64,000 nucleotides of DNA from Pseudomonadota bacterium (GCA_029780695.1 JAKOYD010000078.1:1-64000), one strand, 5' to 3'; counted from the stretch's first letter, positions 1 through 8,725 are shown. The notes: generated from the sequence alone by a model not told the origin. A program made the numbers and translations.

Positions 1-143
1 TGCGGTGCGATTTCTTCGCACAGCGCAGCCCAGGGCACCAGCGCATCCATGGTCTTGAGGAACTCGTCGCGCCGCGTGGGCTTGCGATGTTGTTCAAAAC
101 CCGACTGTGCGTCGGCTGCCATGGCAAGGGTCTGCTGCTTCAT
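1..143 (-). CDS. IS5-family transposase, N-terminal 47 residues (partial)
   Basis: Reading on the minus strand from the ATG at 143 gives MKQQTLAMAADAQSGFEQHR, then KPTRRDEFLKTMDALVPWAA and LCEEIAP. This is the characteristic N-terminus (DUF772-type domain, R-x-x-F-L-x-x-M-x-x-x-V-P-W) of IS5-group DDE transposases. The gene runs off the left edge, so the DDE catalytic residues are not visible. It reads away from the pil genes. The family assignment is firm; whether the element is still active cannot be told from this fragment. Confidence 0.85.
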   Translation of the reverse strand, partial: MKQQTLAMAADAQSGFEQHRKPTRRDEFLKTMDALVPWAALCEEIAP

Positions 144-172
144 GGCCCCGTAATTTACCCAGCCTGCAGCTA

Positions 173-197
173 CAGCGGGGACTTTTTCAGCATTGCC
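173..197 (-). repeat. Probable terminal inverted repeat of the IS
   Basis: The outermost bases of the element, reading inward on the minus strand. By recollection they resemble the IS5 terminal repeat in their inner half (about 13 of 20 positions). They sit directly next to the TTAA that would be one copy of the 4-bp target duplication. The left-hand partner lies outside the window, so the pairing is inferred. Confidence 0.55.
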
Positions 198-745
198 TTA
201 ACGCCTCGCTGGCCGCGGCCGCGCTGGCGGGAGCGCTGGTTGCCGGAGCCGTCTACCTGTGGTACCAGCACGAAATCGCCGGCCAGCAGGCCCGCAACGC
301 TTTGCTTACCCAGGAGATCAGGAAGCTGGACGAGGAGATCAAGGAGATTGCGACGCTGCAGGACGAGATCGCGGCCCTGCGCGCCAGGCAGCAGGCCGTT
401 GAGGATCTGCAGGCCGACCGGAATCTTCCGGTGCACCTGCTGAACGAATCGGTGCTGCAGTTGCCGGACGGCATCTACCTCAAGGGCATCAAGCAGGAGA
501 GCCAGAACGTGCTGTTGACGGGTGTGGCCCAGTCGAACGAGCGGGTTTCTGAATTGCTGCGCAATCTTTCGCGCAACAGCCAATGGGTTTCCAAGCCAGA
601 GCTGATCGAGATCGTGGCCTCCAGTCTGTCGCTGAGTGCGCGTGAACAGCGCCGCGTCTACAACTTCACGGTGCGCGTGCAACTGCAACGTGCCAGCGGC
701 ACCCCGCAGGCGGCGTCAGCGACCCCCGGTGCGAAAACCTCCTGA
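198..745 (+). pseudogene. pilN: pilN, type IV pilus inner-membrane assembly protein, 5'-truncated by the IS
   Basis: PilN is a bitopic inner-membrane protein. With PilO it forms the alignment subcomplex, and its cytoplasmic N-terminus (consensus INLLPHR) docks onto PilM. About 181 codons remain: the membrane helix (from ASLAAAALAGALVAGAVYLW), a coiled coil rich in E/K/A, and the periplasmic ferredoxin-like domain ending at 745. Compared with family members of about 205-210 residues, the first 25 or so codons, including the PilM-binding motif, are missing and replaced by IS DNA. The frame stays open leftward, and a GTG at 107 inside the IS could start a chimeric protein lacking the motif. pilO follows after 5 bp. 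Loss of PilN function is likely but inferred. Confidence 0.85.
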
Positions 746-750
746 TCACC

Positions 751-1431
751 ATGGCACGCACACCTGCACCTGCACGCAAACTGGCTGTCGCCGACACATT
801 CGAGAAAGTGGGATCGCAGTTTCGTGGTCTCGACACGCGAGATCCAGCATCCTGGCCGGCTGCGCCCCGCTACGCGCTGTTTGCCTTGGTGGCGGCGTTC
901 ATGCTCACCTTGCTTTGGTTTCTGTGGCTCAAGGGCGTGGATGAGGAGCTTGAGGCCGAGCGCGCCAGGGAGAGCGCCCTGCGCGCCGAATACCAGGACA
1001 AGCTGCAGAAGGCGGTCAGCCTGGATGAGCTGAAGAAGCAGCGGGCGCAGGTGATCCAGTATGTGAACCTGCTCGAAAAGCAGTTGCCCAGCAAGGCGGA
1101 AATGGATGCTTTGCTGTCTGACATCAACCAGGCGGGCCTGGGTCGCAGTCTGCAGTTCGATCTGTTCCGACCGGGCCAGTTGGTGGTGAAGGACTACTAC
1201 GCAGAGTTGCCGATCTCGCTGAAAGTCACCGGCCGCTACCACGACATCGGCGCCTTTACGGCCGACATTGCCAACCTGTCGCGCATCGTCACGTTGAACA
1301 ACTTGTCGATCGCGCCCACGACGGCGGGCAATGCGCTGTCGTTGGAGGCTACCGCCAAGACATACCGCTATCTTGATCCAGAAGAAATAGCGGCGCAGCG
1401 GGCCGCAGCCAAGCCGGGGGCCAAGAAATGA
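751..1431 (+). CDS. pilO: Type IV pilus inner-membrane protein PilO
   Basis: 226 residues. It has a cytoplasmic N-terminus of about 45 residues and one membrane helix (about 46-65, around ALFALVAAFMLTLLWFLW). A coiled coil follows (about 67-115, ending EKQLPSKAEMDALL), then a ferredoxin-like periplasmic domain with the PilO-typical run LGRSLQFDLFRPG. It pairs with PilN and contacts PilP to link the motor platform to the outer-membrane secretin. The start is the ATG 5 bp after the pilN stop, and its stop overlaps the pilP start by 4 bp, so the genes are translationally coupled. The sequence looks intact; only its partner PilN is damaged. Confidence 0.95.
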   Translation: MARTPAPARKLAVADTFEKVGSQFRGLDTRDPASWPAAPRYALFALVAAFMLTLLWFLWLKGVDEELEAERARESALRAEYQDKLQKAVSLDELKKQRAQVIQYVNLLEKQLPSKAEMDALLSDINQAGLGRSLQFDLFRPGQLVVKDYYAELPISLKVTGRYHDIGAFTADIANLSRIVTLNNLSIAPTTAGNALSLEATAKTYRYLDPEEIAAQRAAAKPGAKK

Positions 1432-1970
1432 CCCGAACCGCATGGATCCCGGTGGTCGCCCTCGCCGCGTGCGGCTTGGGTGCCTGCACCGCGAGCACCG
1501 ATGATCTGCAGCAATGGATGTCCGATCTGCGCCGCACCACGGCGCCCAAAGTCACGCCCCTGGCAGCGCCGACACGCTATCAACCCCTGGCGTATGCGGG
1601 CGGCAACGCGGCCGACGCGTTTTCGAGCGAGCGGTTGACGCAGGTGCTGCGGCGTGAATCGGGGCCGCTGAATGTCAGCGCCTTGTTGCTGACCCCGGAA
1701 CTCAATCGCCGCAAGGAGCCCCTGGAGGCCTATCCGCTTGATGCCATGACCATGGTGGGCAGCCTGGACAAGGGTGGGCAATGGGTGGCACTGGTGCGCG
1801 TGGATACCTTGCTCCACCAGGTTCGCACGGGCAACTATCTCGGCCAGAACTACGGGCGAGTGACGAAAATTTCAGAGAGCGACATCACCCTGAGGGAAAT
1901 CGTTCAGGATGCAGCGGGTGAATGGATCGAGCGCCGCACGACGCTGGAGCTTCAGGAGAACACGAAATGA
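1428..1970 (+). CDS. pilP: Type IV pilus lipoprotein PilP
   Basis: 180 residues with a lipoprotein signal: hydrophobic stretch VVALAACGLGAC, lipobox with Cys at about residue 20. A disordered linker follows, then a C-terminal beta-sandwich (about 75-170) with the family run LEAYPLDAMTMVGSL and the motif VRTGNYLGQNYGRV. PilP bridges the PilN/PilO heterodimer to the N-domains of PilQ in the periplasm. The start codon overlaps the pilO stop (ATGA) and its stop overlaps the pilQ start, the usual tight pilOPQ arrangement. Confidence 0.95.
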   Translation: MTRTAWIPVVALAACGLGACTASTDDLQQWMSDLRRTTAPKVTPLAAPTRYQPLAYAGGNAADAFSSERLTQVLRRESGPLNVSALLLTPELNRRKEPLEAYPLDAMTMVGSLDKGGQWVALVRVDTLLHQVRTGNYLGQNYGRVTKISESDITLREIVQDAAGEWIERRTTLELQENTK

Positions 1971-4114
1971 GTAAGTGGGTGCACGCTGCGGCGCGTCTGA
2001 TTGGTGCGTGGGGACTGGGGGGAGCGCTGCTGCTGGCTGCATTGGGCGTATGCCATGCGCAACCGCGTATCCAGACGGTCACCAGTTCGATCCAGGGCGG
2101 CTCCGAGGTCGTCCGGATTGAGCTGAGTGAACCCCTGGCCGCCTTGCCCGCCGGGTTTGTGGTGCAGTCGCCACCGCGCATCGCGCTGGACTTCCCTGGC
2201 GTGAAAAGTGACCTTGCACGCAACGCGGTCGAACTCAATCATGGCAATTTGCGCCTCGCGCACGTGGTGCAGGCCGAAGATCGCACACGCGTGGTGCTCA
2301 ACCTCAACCGTCCTACCAATTACCGTACCGAGATTCAGGGGCGGTCGCTGCTGGTGTCGCTCGATCAGGTGGCCACCGCGACGCAGGTGGCCATGGAGCC
2401 GGCACGCGCGTTTGCCGACAGTGCCAACGAGTCGGCCTTGCCGCTGCGCGACATTGATTTCCGGCGTGGTGTCGAAAACACCGGCCGCGTGGTGGTCGAT
2501 CTGGCGAACAACCAGGTGGGCGTCGATATTCGCCAGCAAGGTCAGAACCTGGTGGTCGAATTTCTGCGCAGCAGCCTGCCCGAAGGCCTGCGTCGCCGGC
2601 TGGACGTCACCGATTTCGGCACGCCGGTGCAGACCATCACCGCGGTGCAAACGGGTGACCGCGTCCGCTTGGTCATCGAACCCAAGGGGTTGTGGGAGCA
2701 CAGCGCGTATCAGAGCGACAACCAGCTGGTGGTCGAGGTTAGACAGCAGAAAGTCAACGCCGACAAGCTGACGGACGGTCCGGGCTATCGGGGCGAGAAG
2801 TTGTCGCTCAATTTCCAGAATATCGACGTTCGATCGCTGCTGCAGGTGATCGCCGACTTCACCAACTTCAACATCGTCACATCCGACACGGTGCAAGGCA
2901 GCCTCACACTTCGTCTCAAGGACGTCCCCTGGGATCAGGCGCTGGACATCATTCTTCAGGCAAAGAGCCTGGGCATGAAGCGCAGCGGCAACGTCCTGCA
3001 GATTGCACCCAAGGAAGAATTGGCGGCCAAGGAAAAATCGGAGCTTGAGGCCCAGGCGGCAATTCGCGACCTCGAGCCCTTGCGGACGCAATCCTTTCAA
3101 TTGAACTACACCAAGGCGGCCGAGATTGCGCTGCAATTGTCGCGTTCGGGCGGTGCAGCCACCGGGGGCACCGCGGGCAGCCGCAGCCTGTTGAGCGCGC
3201 GCGGATCGGTCATTGCCGAGCCGCGCACCAACCAGCTTTTCGTGTCCGACATTCCGTCGCGGCTGACGCAGATTCAGGAAATGATCGCCAAGCTGGATGT
3301 GCCGGTGCGACAGGTCCTCATCGAAGCGCGCATCGTCGAAGCCACCGACACCTTCGGCAAGTCGCTCGGCGTGAAGCTGGGTGGCGCGGATCTGCGGGGC
3401 ATTCGCGGTGGCGATGCGGGCTACAGCATTGGCAGTGGCAATCGATTGGCGCTCGGCGCCAACTATGACGCGATCTCGGCCACCACTGGGGCGTCCGGCG
3501 CAACGTCGCTGACATCGCAGATGGTCAATTTGCCAGCACAAGGCATCAGTGGCACCTCGGCGGCCACATTTGCGATTTCGCTATTCAGCTCGGCCGCCAA
3601 TCGATTTCTTAACCTGGAAATCTCGGCGCTGGAGGCCGACGGCAAGGGGCGCGTGGTTTCCAGTCCCCGCGTGGTGACCGCCGATCAAACCAAGGCGTTG
3701 ATCGAGCAGGGGACCGAGTTTCCGTATCAGCAGGCCACATCGAGCGGCGCCACGTCGATCGCTTTCCGCAAGGCGGTGCTGAAACTCGAAGTAACGCCCC
3801 AAATCACGCCCGAGGGCAACATCATCCTGGATCTGGATGTCAACAAAGACAGTCCCGGCACGCCGGTCGAGGGTGGAATGTCGATCAACACGAAGCGTGT
3901 CAAAACGCAGGTGCTGGTGGAAAATGGCGGCACGGTGGTGATCGGCGGCATCTTTGAGCTGACTGAGCGCGAAAATGAAAGCAAGGTGCCCATGCTGGGT
4001 GATATTCCCGTCTTGGGCAACTTGTTCAAACAAAAAACGCGCCAGGCGGACAAGCAGGAAATGCTGGTTTTTATTACGCCGAAAATGATTTCGGATCGCG
4101 GTGCAGTTCGTTGA
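1967..4114 (+). CDS. pilQ: Type IV pilus secretin PilQ
   Basis: 715 residues, the outer-membrane channel through which the pilus emerges. Order of parts: signal peptide ending at the HAQ of GVCHAQ; an N-terminal AMIN-type peptidoglycan-binding region (about 30-270, probably two copies); a secretin/TonB short N-terminal domain (about 275-345); an N1 domain; and the secretin barrel domain with KVPMLGDIPVLGNLFKQ near the C-terminus. The ATG at 1967 is chosen because it overlaps the pilP stop and precedes an obvious signal peptide; an in-frame start at 1922 would lie inside pilP. Full length, no frameshift. Confidence 0.97.
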   Translation: MSKWVHAAARLIGAWGLGGALLLAALGVCHAQPRIQTVTSSIQGGSEVVRIELSEPLAALPAGFVVQSPPRIALDFPGVKSDLARNAVELNHGNLRLAHVVQAEDRTRVVLNLNRPTNYRTEIQGRSLLVSLDQVATATQVAMEPARAFADSANESALPLRDIDFRRGVENTGRVVVDLANNQVGVDIRQQGQNLVVEFLRSSLPEGLRRRLDVTDFGTPVQTITAVQTGDRVRLVIEPKGLWEHSAYQSDNQLVVEVRQQKVNADKLTDGPGYRGEKLSLNFQNIDVRSLLQVIADFTNFNIVTSDTVQGSLTLRLKDVPWDQALDIILQAKSLGMKRSGNVLQIAPKEELAAKEKSELEAQAAIRDLEPLRTQSFQLNYTKAAEIALQLSRSGGAATGGTAGSRSLLSARGSVIAEPRTNQLFVSDIPSRLTQIQEMIAKLDVPVRQVLIEARIVEATDTFGKSLGVKLGGADLRGIRGGDAGYSIGSGNRLALGANYDAISATTGASGATSLTSQMVNLPAQGISGTSAATFAISLFSSAANRFLNLEISALEADGKGRVVSSPRVVTADQTKALIEQGTEFPYQQATSSGATSIAFRKAVLKLEVTPQITPEGNIILDLDVNKDSPGTPVEGGMSINTKRVKTQVLVENGGTVVIGGIFELTERENESKVPMLGDIPVLGNLFKQKTRQADKQEMLVFITPKMISDRGAVR

Positions 4115-4149
4115 ATTGTTTTACGTCCTTTTAAATACAGGTTGGTGAT

Positions 4150-6822
4150 ATGCGAAAGCTAGGTTTGGCTCTCGGGCTTTCAGTGGCTGCGCTACTGTCT
4201 GCTTGCGGTGGCGGAGGTGGCAGCCCGGGTGCCACCCAAGATATGTACAGTATTACGGTGCGTGCAGAGAAGACCAGCTTGCCCATTAATATTGGACATG
4301 TCGGCGCAGGCATAGGTGCCAAAGCCCCGTATACCACCACAATCTATGTCGATGCCAAAGAGGGCGCCGATCCGATTCAGGGGGGCAAGGACATTTTCTC
4401 GTGCAATGTGTCGGGTGGATTGGATACGGGGGCGTTGTATTATCTGGATGGAGACCCCAGCCACGAAGACAGTAATAAAAACCCGCTGGCTTATCGGTCC
4501 ATCACGCTGGGGGCCAATTCAGGTGGAAACTCTTTCCATTTCCATGCGGGTGACCAGGCTGGTGTTGCCACCGTTACGTGCGCGGTCACCGATCCGCGTG
4601 ACAAACGGGTCTATAGCGCCAGCGTGAACATTACCGTTGGTGGCGGAACAGGGACAGGAAAGCCTGCCAGCGTATATGCTGTTGCCAAGTCAAGCTATTT
4701 GGGCTCTCAATACAACGTCAATAATATCCCGGGCAACATTGGTATCAATGCCATCGTCATGGACGATGCCGTTCAGCCCGTTCCCAACCCGTCCGCGGCC
4801 AATGTGCAAATCCGCATTTTGGGCAACACAAGTGCTGCGCTGAACGCTCGCCTGCTGTCCGGTTCCCAGAGCGGAAGTGTGATTCAGGTCGCCACGCAAG
4901 GTGGTGTGGCGCTGTTTTCGCTCTCCAGCGGGCCTGCGCGCGGTGCAATCCTGCTGGAATTGAAGGCCGACCGTTATGACAACAACGTCACCAACGGCAT
5001 TCAGGATCCGATCGTCCAGTGGACATCCATTCCTGTGGTCGATGGTGTGTCTTCGCTCCCACTGGCATTGAGCGCGGTAACGCTGCAAGCGAACAACGGT
5101 GTCCCGTTCGCACAGGCGCTGGAGGCCACCAATGGCACCCCGCCGTATCAATGGACGGTCGTTTCGGGCGCGTTGCCCGCGGGCTTGTCGTTGAGCGGTG
5201 ATGGCGTGATCCAGGGCACGCCGGTGGCGGAACCCGGAACCTATGTCGCGAAGGTGCGCGTGACCGATGCCTTCGGCGCCTATCAGGAGGCGCCCGTCAC
5301 GATCACGCTGTCCGGCACGCCCATCAAGATCGACACGACAACGATCAGTGCCGCCACGGGCGTGCCCTACTCGTATGCCTTGATGGCATCGGGCGGCGTC
5401 AGTCCCTACACGTGGGTCGTGACAGGCGCCATGCCGCCGGGGCTGAGCTTGAGTTCGAACGGAATGATCAGCGGAACCCCGACGCTGGCCGGCAACTACG
5501 CCGTGAGCGTTCGCGTGACCGATCGCGCGGGTGCCACCGCGCAAGGCAACCTCACGATGACCATTGGCGTGCCCTTGGCCATCAGCACCACCAGCATCAG
5601 TGCGGCCACCGCCATGCCGTTCAGCGAAGTGCTGCAGGCCGTGGGTGGCGTGTCGCCCTACACGTGGACGAGGCTGGATACCGGCGCGGTCATCCCCGAT
5701 GGGGTGTTCAGCGGCTCTTATCCGGTGGCCGGCACCTACACCATACCGATTCGTCTGACGGATGCGGCGGGCACCAGCGTCAAGGCAACCCTCACCGTCA
5801 CGGTGGCTGGTGCTTCGGTCGAGATCGGCACCAAGTCGATCAGTGCCTCGACGGGCGTGCCGTTCTCGTACGTCTTGTCGGTGTCGGGGGGCGTCAGTCC
5901 GTATACGTGGGCATCGGTGGGTTCCATGCCGCCTGGACTGAGCTTGAGCTCGAGTGGACTGATCAGCGGCACACCGACGCTGGCGGGCAACTACACGGTA
6001 GTCATCAGCGTGACGGATCGAGCGGGTGTCACCGCCCAAGGCAACCTCACGATCACCATTGGCGTGCCGCTGGCCATCAGCACCACCAGCATCAGCGCGG
6101 CGACGGGCATGCCGTTCAGCTACGTGCTGCAGGCGGTGGGTGGTGTGTCGCCCTACACGTGGACGAGGCTGGATACCGGCGCGACCATCACCAATGGGGT
6201 GTTCAGTGGTGCCTATGCGTCGGCCGGCACCTACACCATACCGATTCGTCTGACGGACGCCGCGGGCACCAGCGTCATGGGCACCCTCGTCGTCACGGTG
6301 TCTGGCGCCTCGATCGGGATCGCGAGCACGTCGGTCAGTGCCGCCACGGGCGTGCCTTTCTCGTACATGCTGGCCGCGGCCGGCGGTACCAGCCCCTACA
6401 CGTGGGCTGCGGTGGGGCCCATGCCGCCCGGACTGGCCTTGAGCTCGGCGGGGTTGATTGCCGGGACGCCGACGCTGGCGGGTATCTACACGGTAGCCGT
6501 CAGCGTGACCGACAGCACGGGCGCGACTGGCCATGGCAACCTCACGATCAGCATCGGCGTGCCGTTGGCCATCACAACCGCCAGCATCACCGCCACCACC
6601 GGCCAGCCGTTCGGGTATGCGCTGCAGGCGATTGGGGGCGTGTCGCCCTATACCTGGACGAGGCTGGACACCGGCCAGCCCATCGTCAACGGTGTCATCA
6701 CCGGACCTGTCAACGGGGCTTACGCTGCCGCAGGCACTTACGCGGTGCCCGTTCGTCTGACGGATGCCGTGGGTACCAGCGTGACAGGAACGCTCAACAT
6801 CGCTGTCTCCGATCCTTCATAA
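4150..6822 (+). CDS. Large repeat lipoprotein with seven putative Ig-like (He_PIG-type) domains
   Basis: 890 residues. The signal ends in lipobox LLSAC (Cys19) followed by a Gly-rich spacer, so surface or periplasmic anchoring is expected. Residues about 30-300 are two divergent beta-rich regions. From about 303 there are seven Ig-like repeats with signature GGVSPYTW and IxGTPxxAGxYxVxVxVTD. The last six alternate in two types, A (has MPPGLSLSSxGxISGTP) and B (has TRLDTG...GVFSG). The A+B unit recurs with a period of exactly 165 residues. This architecture suggests a binding or adhesive stalk; no ligand or enzyme is identifiable. It lies between pilQ and aroK, 35 bp after pilQ, so a role with pili or surface attachment is plausible but inferred. 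Codon GC is lower in the first third than in its neighbours. Confidence 0.85.
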   Translation: MRKLGLALGLSVAALLSACGGGGGSPGATQDMYSITVRAEKTSLPINIGHVGAGIGAKAPYTTTIYVDAKEGADPIQGGKDIFSCNVSGGLDTGALYYLDGDPSHEDSNKNPLAYRSITLGANSGGNSFHFHAGDQAGVATVTCAVTDPRDKRVYSASVNITVGGGTGTGKPASVYAVAKSSYLGSQYNVNNIPGNIGINAIVMDDAVQPVPNPSAANVQIRILGNTSAALNARLLSGSQSGSVIQVATQGGVALFSLSSGPARGAILLELKADRYDNNVTNGIQDPIVQWTSIPVVDGVSSLPLALSAVTLQANNGVPFAQALEATNGTPPYQWTVVSGALPAGLSLSGDGVIQGTPVAEPGTYVAKVRVTDAFGAYQEAPVTITLSGTPIKIDTTTISAATGVPYSYALMASGGVSPYTWVVTGAMPPGLSLSSNGMISGTPTLAGNYAVSVRVTDRAGATAQGNLTMTIGVPLAISTTSISAATAMPFSEVLQAVGGVSPYTWTRLDTGAVIPDGVFSGSYPVAGTYTIPIRLTDAAGTSVKATLTVTVAGASVEIGTKSISASTGVPFSYVLSVSGGVSPYTWASVGSMPPGLSLSSSGLISGTPTLAGNYTVVISVTDRAGVTAQGNLTITIGVPLAISTTSISAATGMPFSYVLQAVGGVSPYTWTRLDTGATITNGVFSGAYASAGTYTIPIRLTDAAGTSVMGTLVVTVSGASIGIASTSVSAATGVPFSYMLAAAGGTSPYTWAAVGPMPPGLALSSAGLIAGTPTLAGIYTVAVSVTDSTGATGHGNLTISIGVPLAITTASITATTGQPFGYALQAIGGVSPYTWTRLDTGQPIVNGVITGPVNGAYAAAGTYAVPVRLTDAVGTSVTGTLNIAVSDPS
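5317..6813 (+). repeat. Tandem 495-bp repeat, three copies, coding for Ig-domain pairs
   Basis: The phrase GGCGTGCC(C/G)(T/C)TGGCCATC begins at 5566, at 6061 and (slightly changed) at 6556, exactly 495 bp apart each time. Each unit encodes one type A plus one type B Ig-like domain. Units 1 and 2 are nearly identical over long stretches, for example around 5645-5690 against 6140-6185; unit 3 is more diverged and its B domain carries a small insertion. Such in-frame direct repeats can expand or contract by recombination or slippage. Confidence 0.9.
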
Positions 6823-6833
6823 GCAGACGCTCG

Positions 6834-6870
6834 GGCCTGTTTGCCGGTATGCTTGGCCGGCAAACAGGCC
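6834..6870. terminator. Perfect 14-bp inverted repeat after the lipoprotein gene
   Basis: GGCCTGTTTGCCGG (6834-6847) pairs perfectly with 6857-6870 across a 9-base loop. It starts 11 bp after the lipoprotein stop and ends 35 bp before aroK. No T-run follows, so it is either a Rho-independent-like terminator of weak form or an mRNA-stabilising or attenuating hairpin that uncouples aroK from the upstream genes. Confidence 0.55.
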
Positions 6871-6905
6871 GGTCACTCTGTTCCTCGACCGGCTCGGGGA
6901 CACGC

Positions 6906-7457
6906 ATGCATATCGTTCTGGTGGGCCTGCCGGGCAGCGGCAAGTCGACGGTGGCGCGCTCGCTGGCGCGTCGCTTGCAATTGGCATCGGCCGACTCTGA
7001 CCAGGTGATCGAGCAGCGCCTGGCTTGCAGCATTCGCAGCTATTTCGATGCGCATGGCGAGGCGGCATTCCGCGACGTCGAGGAAGTCGTGATCGACGAG
7101 CTGACGTCAAACCCCTCGCGGCTTGTACTGGCCACGGGCGGCGGCGCGGTGTTGCGGCCCGCCAACCGGCGGCGGCTGCATGAGCGAGGCACCGTGATCT
7201 ACCTGCGCGCTTCGCCCGAGCAATTGGCTCGGCGCCTGCGCCACGACACCAAGCGCCCCCTGCTGCAGGTGGCCGATCCGCTCAAGCGGTTGCGCGACCT
7301 GTATGCCGAACGCGATCCGCTGTACCGCGAATGCGCGCATTTTGTGGTCGACGCGCATGGCACCACGCTGTCGATGCTGGTCAGCCGCATCCTGATGCAG
7401 CTTGATATGGCGCCACCCGCACCGCCGCCCCCACCTGTTGCTCCACCGCAGGGCTGA
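6906..7457 (+). CDS. aroK: Shikimate kinase
   Basis: 183 residues. Phosphorylates shikimate with ATP in the fifth step of the chorismate (aromatic amino acid) pathway, in the cytoplasm. Visible motifs are the P-loop GLPGSGKST (about 8-16), the shikimate-binding acidic and arginine residues (SDQVIEQ, FRDVE), the glycine-rich Walker-B-like ATGGGAVLR, and the lid arginines around RHDTKRPLL. The C-terminus carries a short Pro-rich tail. The ATG at 6906 gives a start that fits the fold; the frame is open far upstream over the repeat gene but that part is not coding. pilQ-aroK-aroB is the classic order, here interrupted by the lipoprotein gene. Confidence 0.95.
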   Translation: MHIVLVGLPGSGKSTVARSLARRLQLASADSDQVIEQRLACSIRSYFDAHGEAAFRDVEEVVIDELTSNPSRLVLATGGGAVLRPANRRRLHERGTVIYLRASPEQLARRLRHDTKRPLLQVADPLKRLRDLYAERDPLYRECAHFVVDAHGTTLSMLVSRILMQLDMAPPAPPPPPVAPPQG

Positions 7458-7540
7458 TCGCTGCCCGCGCGCTGCCGTGCCGTGCGCGGCCCATCGCCGC
7501 GCGCTGGCAAAGCCGCATCGCGTGCCCATACACTCGCCGC

Positions 7541-8653
7541 ATGAACGGTTTTTACTCTTCCGAACGGGTGCGCATCGACTTGGGCGACGAGCGCAGCTAC
7601 CACATCGCCATCGGCACCGGCTTGCTGGCCGAGCCGGCGGCGTTCGAGGTGGCGCGCGCCGGCTCGGCGGCGCTGATTGTGACCAACACCACGGTCGCCC
7701 CGCTGTATGCCGACGCCCTGGCACGCGCGCTGGCCGGCCGGCATTCGCAGGTGGCGCGGCTGGTGCTGCCCGATGGTGAGCAATACAAGACCTGGGACTC
7801 GCTCAACCTCGTCTTCGACGCGCTGCTCGGCGGCGGCTTCGATCGCAAGACCACGCTGTATGCGCTGGGCGGGGGCGTGGTGGGCGACATGACCGGTTTT
7901 GCCGCCGCCTGCTACATGCGCGGCGTGCCTTTCGTGCAGGTGCCGACCACGCTGCTGGCGCAGGTGGATTCATCGGTGGGCGGCAAGACGGCCATCAACC
8001 ACCCGTTGGGCAAGAACATGATCGGCGCCTTCTACCAGCCGCTGGCGGTGGTGTGCGATCTGGATTTGCTCAAGACGCTGCCGGCGCGCGAGTTGTCGGC
8101 CGGCCTCGCCGAAGTCATCAAGTACGGCCCCATCGCCGACATGGCGTTCTTCGACTGGATCGAGGCGAACATCGACGCCTTGCGCGCCTGTGACGCCACC
8201 GCGCTGGCGCACGCCGTGCAGCGCAGCTGCCAGCTCAAGGCCGACGTGGTGGGCCAGGACGAGCGTGAATCGGGCCTGCGCGCCATCCTCAACTTTGGCC
8301 ACACCTTCGGCCACGCCATCGAGGCCGGCATGGGCTACGGCGCCTGGCTGCATGGCGAAGCGGTGGGCGCCGGCATGGTGATGGCGGCCGAGCTGTCGCG
8401 CGAGCTGGGGCTGGTCGATGCCGCCTTCGTGCAGCGCCTGACGGGGCTGATTGATCGCGCCGGCCTGCCCACGCGCGGCGCCGTCATCGACGCCGACGAC
8501 AACGCGGGCCGCTACCTGCAGCTGATGCGCGTCGACAAGAAGGCCGAGGGCGGCGAAATCCGCTTTGTCGTCATCGACGGCCCCGGCCGCGCCGCCGTGC
8601 GCGCCGCGCCCGATGCGCTGGTGCGGCAGGTCATCGACCGCTGTTGCGCATGA
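7541..8653 (+). CDS. aroB: 3-dehydroquinate synthase
   Basis: 370 residues, usual length. A Zn- and NAD-dependent cytoplasmic enzyme that cyclises DAHP to 3-dehydroquinate, step two of the shikimate pathway. The NAD-binding [11 protein letters not shown], the substrate loop [20 protein letters not shown], the lysine/glutamate cluster GLAEVIKYG and the metal-binding histidines in [11 protein letters not shown] are all present. It follows aroK after 83 bp on the same strand, consistent with co-transcription of two steps of one pathway. Confidence 0.97.
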   Translation: MNGFYSSERVRIDLGDERSYHIAIGTGLLAEPAAFEVARAGSAALIVTNTTVAPLYADALARALAGRHSQVARLVLPDGEQYKTWDSLNLVFDALLGGGFDRKTTLYALGGGVVGDMTGFAAACYMRGVPFVQVPTTLLAQVDSSVGGKTAINHPLGKNMIGAFYQPLAVVCDLDLLKTLPARELSAGLAEVIKYGPIADMAFFDWIEANIDALRACDATALAHAVQRSCQLKADVVGQDERESGLRAILNFGHTFGHAIEAGMGYGAWLHGEAVGAGMVMAAELSRELGLVDAAFVQRLTGLIDRAGLPTRGAVIDADDNAGRYLQLMRVDKKAEGGEIRFVVIDGPGRAAVRAAPDALVRQVIDRCCA

Positions 8654-8658
8654 CGAAT

Positions 8659-8722
8659 GCTTCTATATTGATAGCTGTTTGCGCCCGATGGGAATGCGCT
8701 GGCGGCCATTTTTGTTCTTGAT
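8659..8722 (+). repeat. Two-hairpin palindromic repeat (family 1)
   Basis: One copy of a dispersed element with the plan: CTAT-nnnn-ATAGCT, short spacer, GCGC...GCGC, then GGC-nn-TTTT. It fills the whole gap between aroB and dgt. Other clear copies are listed separately at 11299, 13006, 13926, 25501, 26625, 37075, 49654, 53755 and 56333. The hairpins plus T-rich tail suggest a terminator or RNA-stability role, which is inferred. Confidence 0.75.
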
Positions 8723-8725
8723 CGC

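Larger units (their letters stand above)
1..197. mobile_element. IS5-family insertion sequence, right end only
   Basis: The terminal part of an insertion sequence that continues beyond the left edge. It holds the first codons of a transposase on the minus strand plus about 54 bp of non-coding end. The outer end, read inward on the minus strand from 197, begins GGCAATGCTGAAAAAGTCCC. From memory this shares the block GAAnAAGTCCC with the E. coli IS5 terminal repeat. It abuts TTAA (198-201), which fits the YTAR target that IS5-type elements duplicate. PilN-coding sequence begins straight after. The exact end is inferred; the matching inverted repeat and target copy are outside the window. Confidence 0.8.

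Noticed and set aside
107-197. The GTG at 107 as the genuine pilN start
   Set aside because: It lies inside the IS and its first 30 codons are the antisense of the transposase start; they do not resemble any PilN N-terminus.
4690-6534. A 614-codon antisense frame in the Ig-repeat gene
   Set aside because: Arg/His/Gly-rich repetitive translation that mirrors the sense repeats; no independent support.
5412-6905. An extra ~500-codon plus-strand frame reading into aroK
   Set aside because: It is the +1-type shadow of the repeated Ig domains, stays open because of the repeats and GC bias, and merges by chance with aroK; aroK proper starts at 6906.
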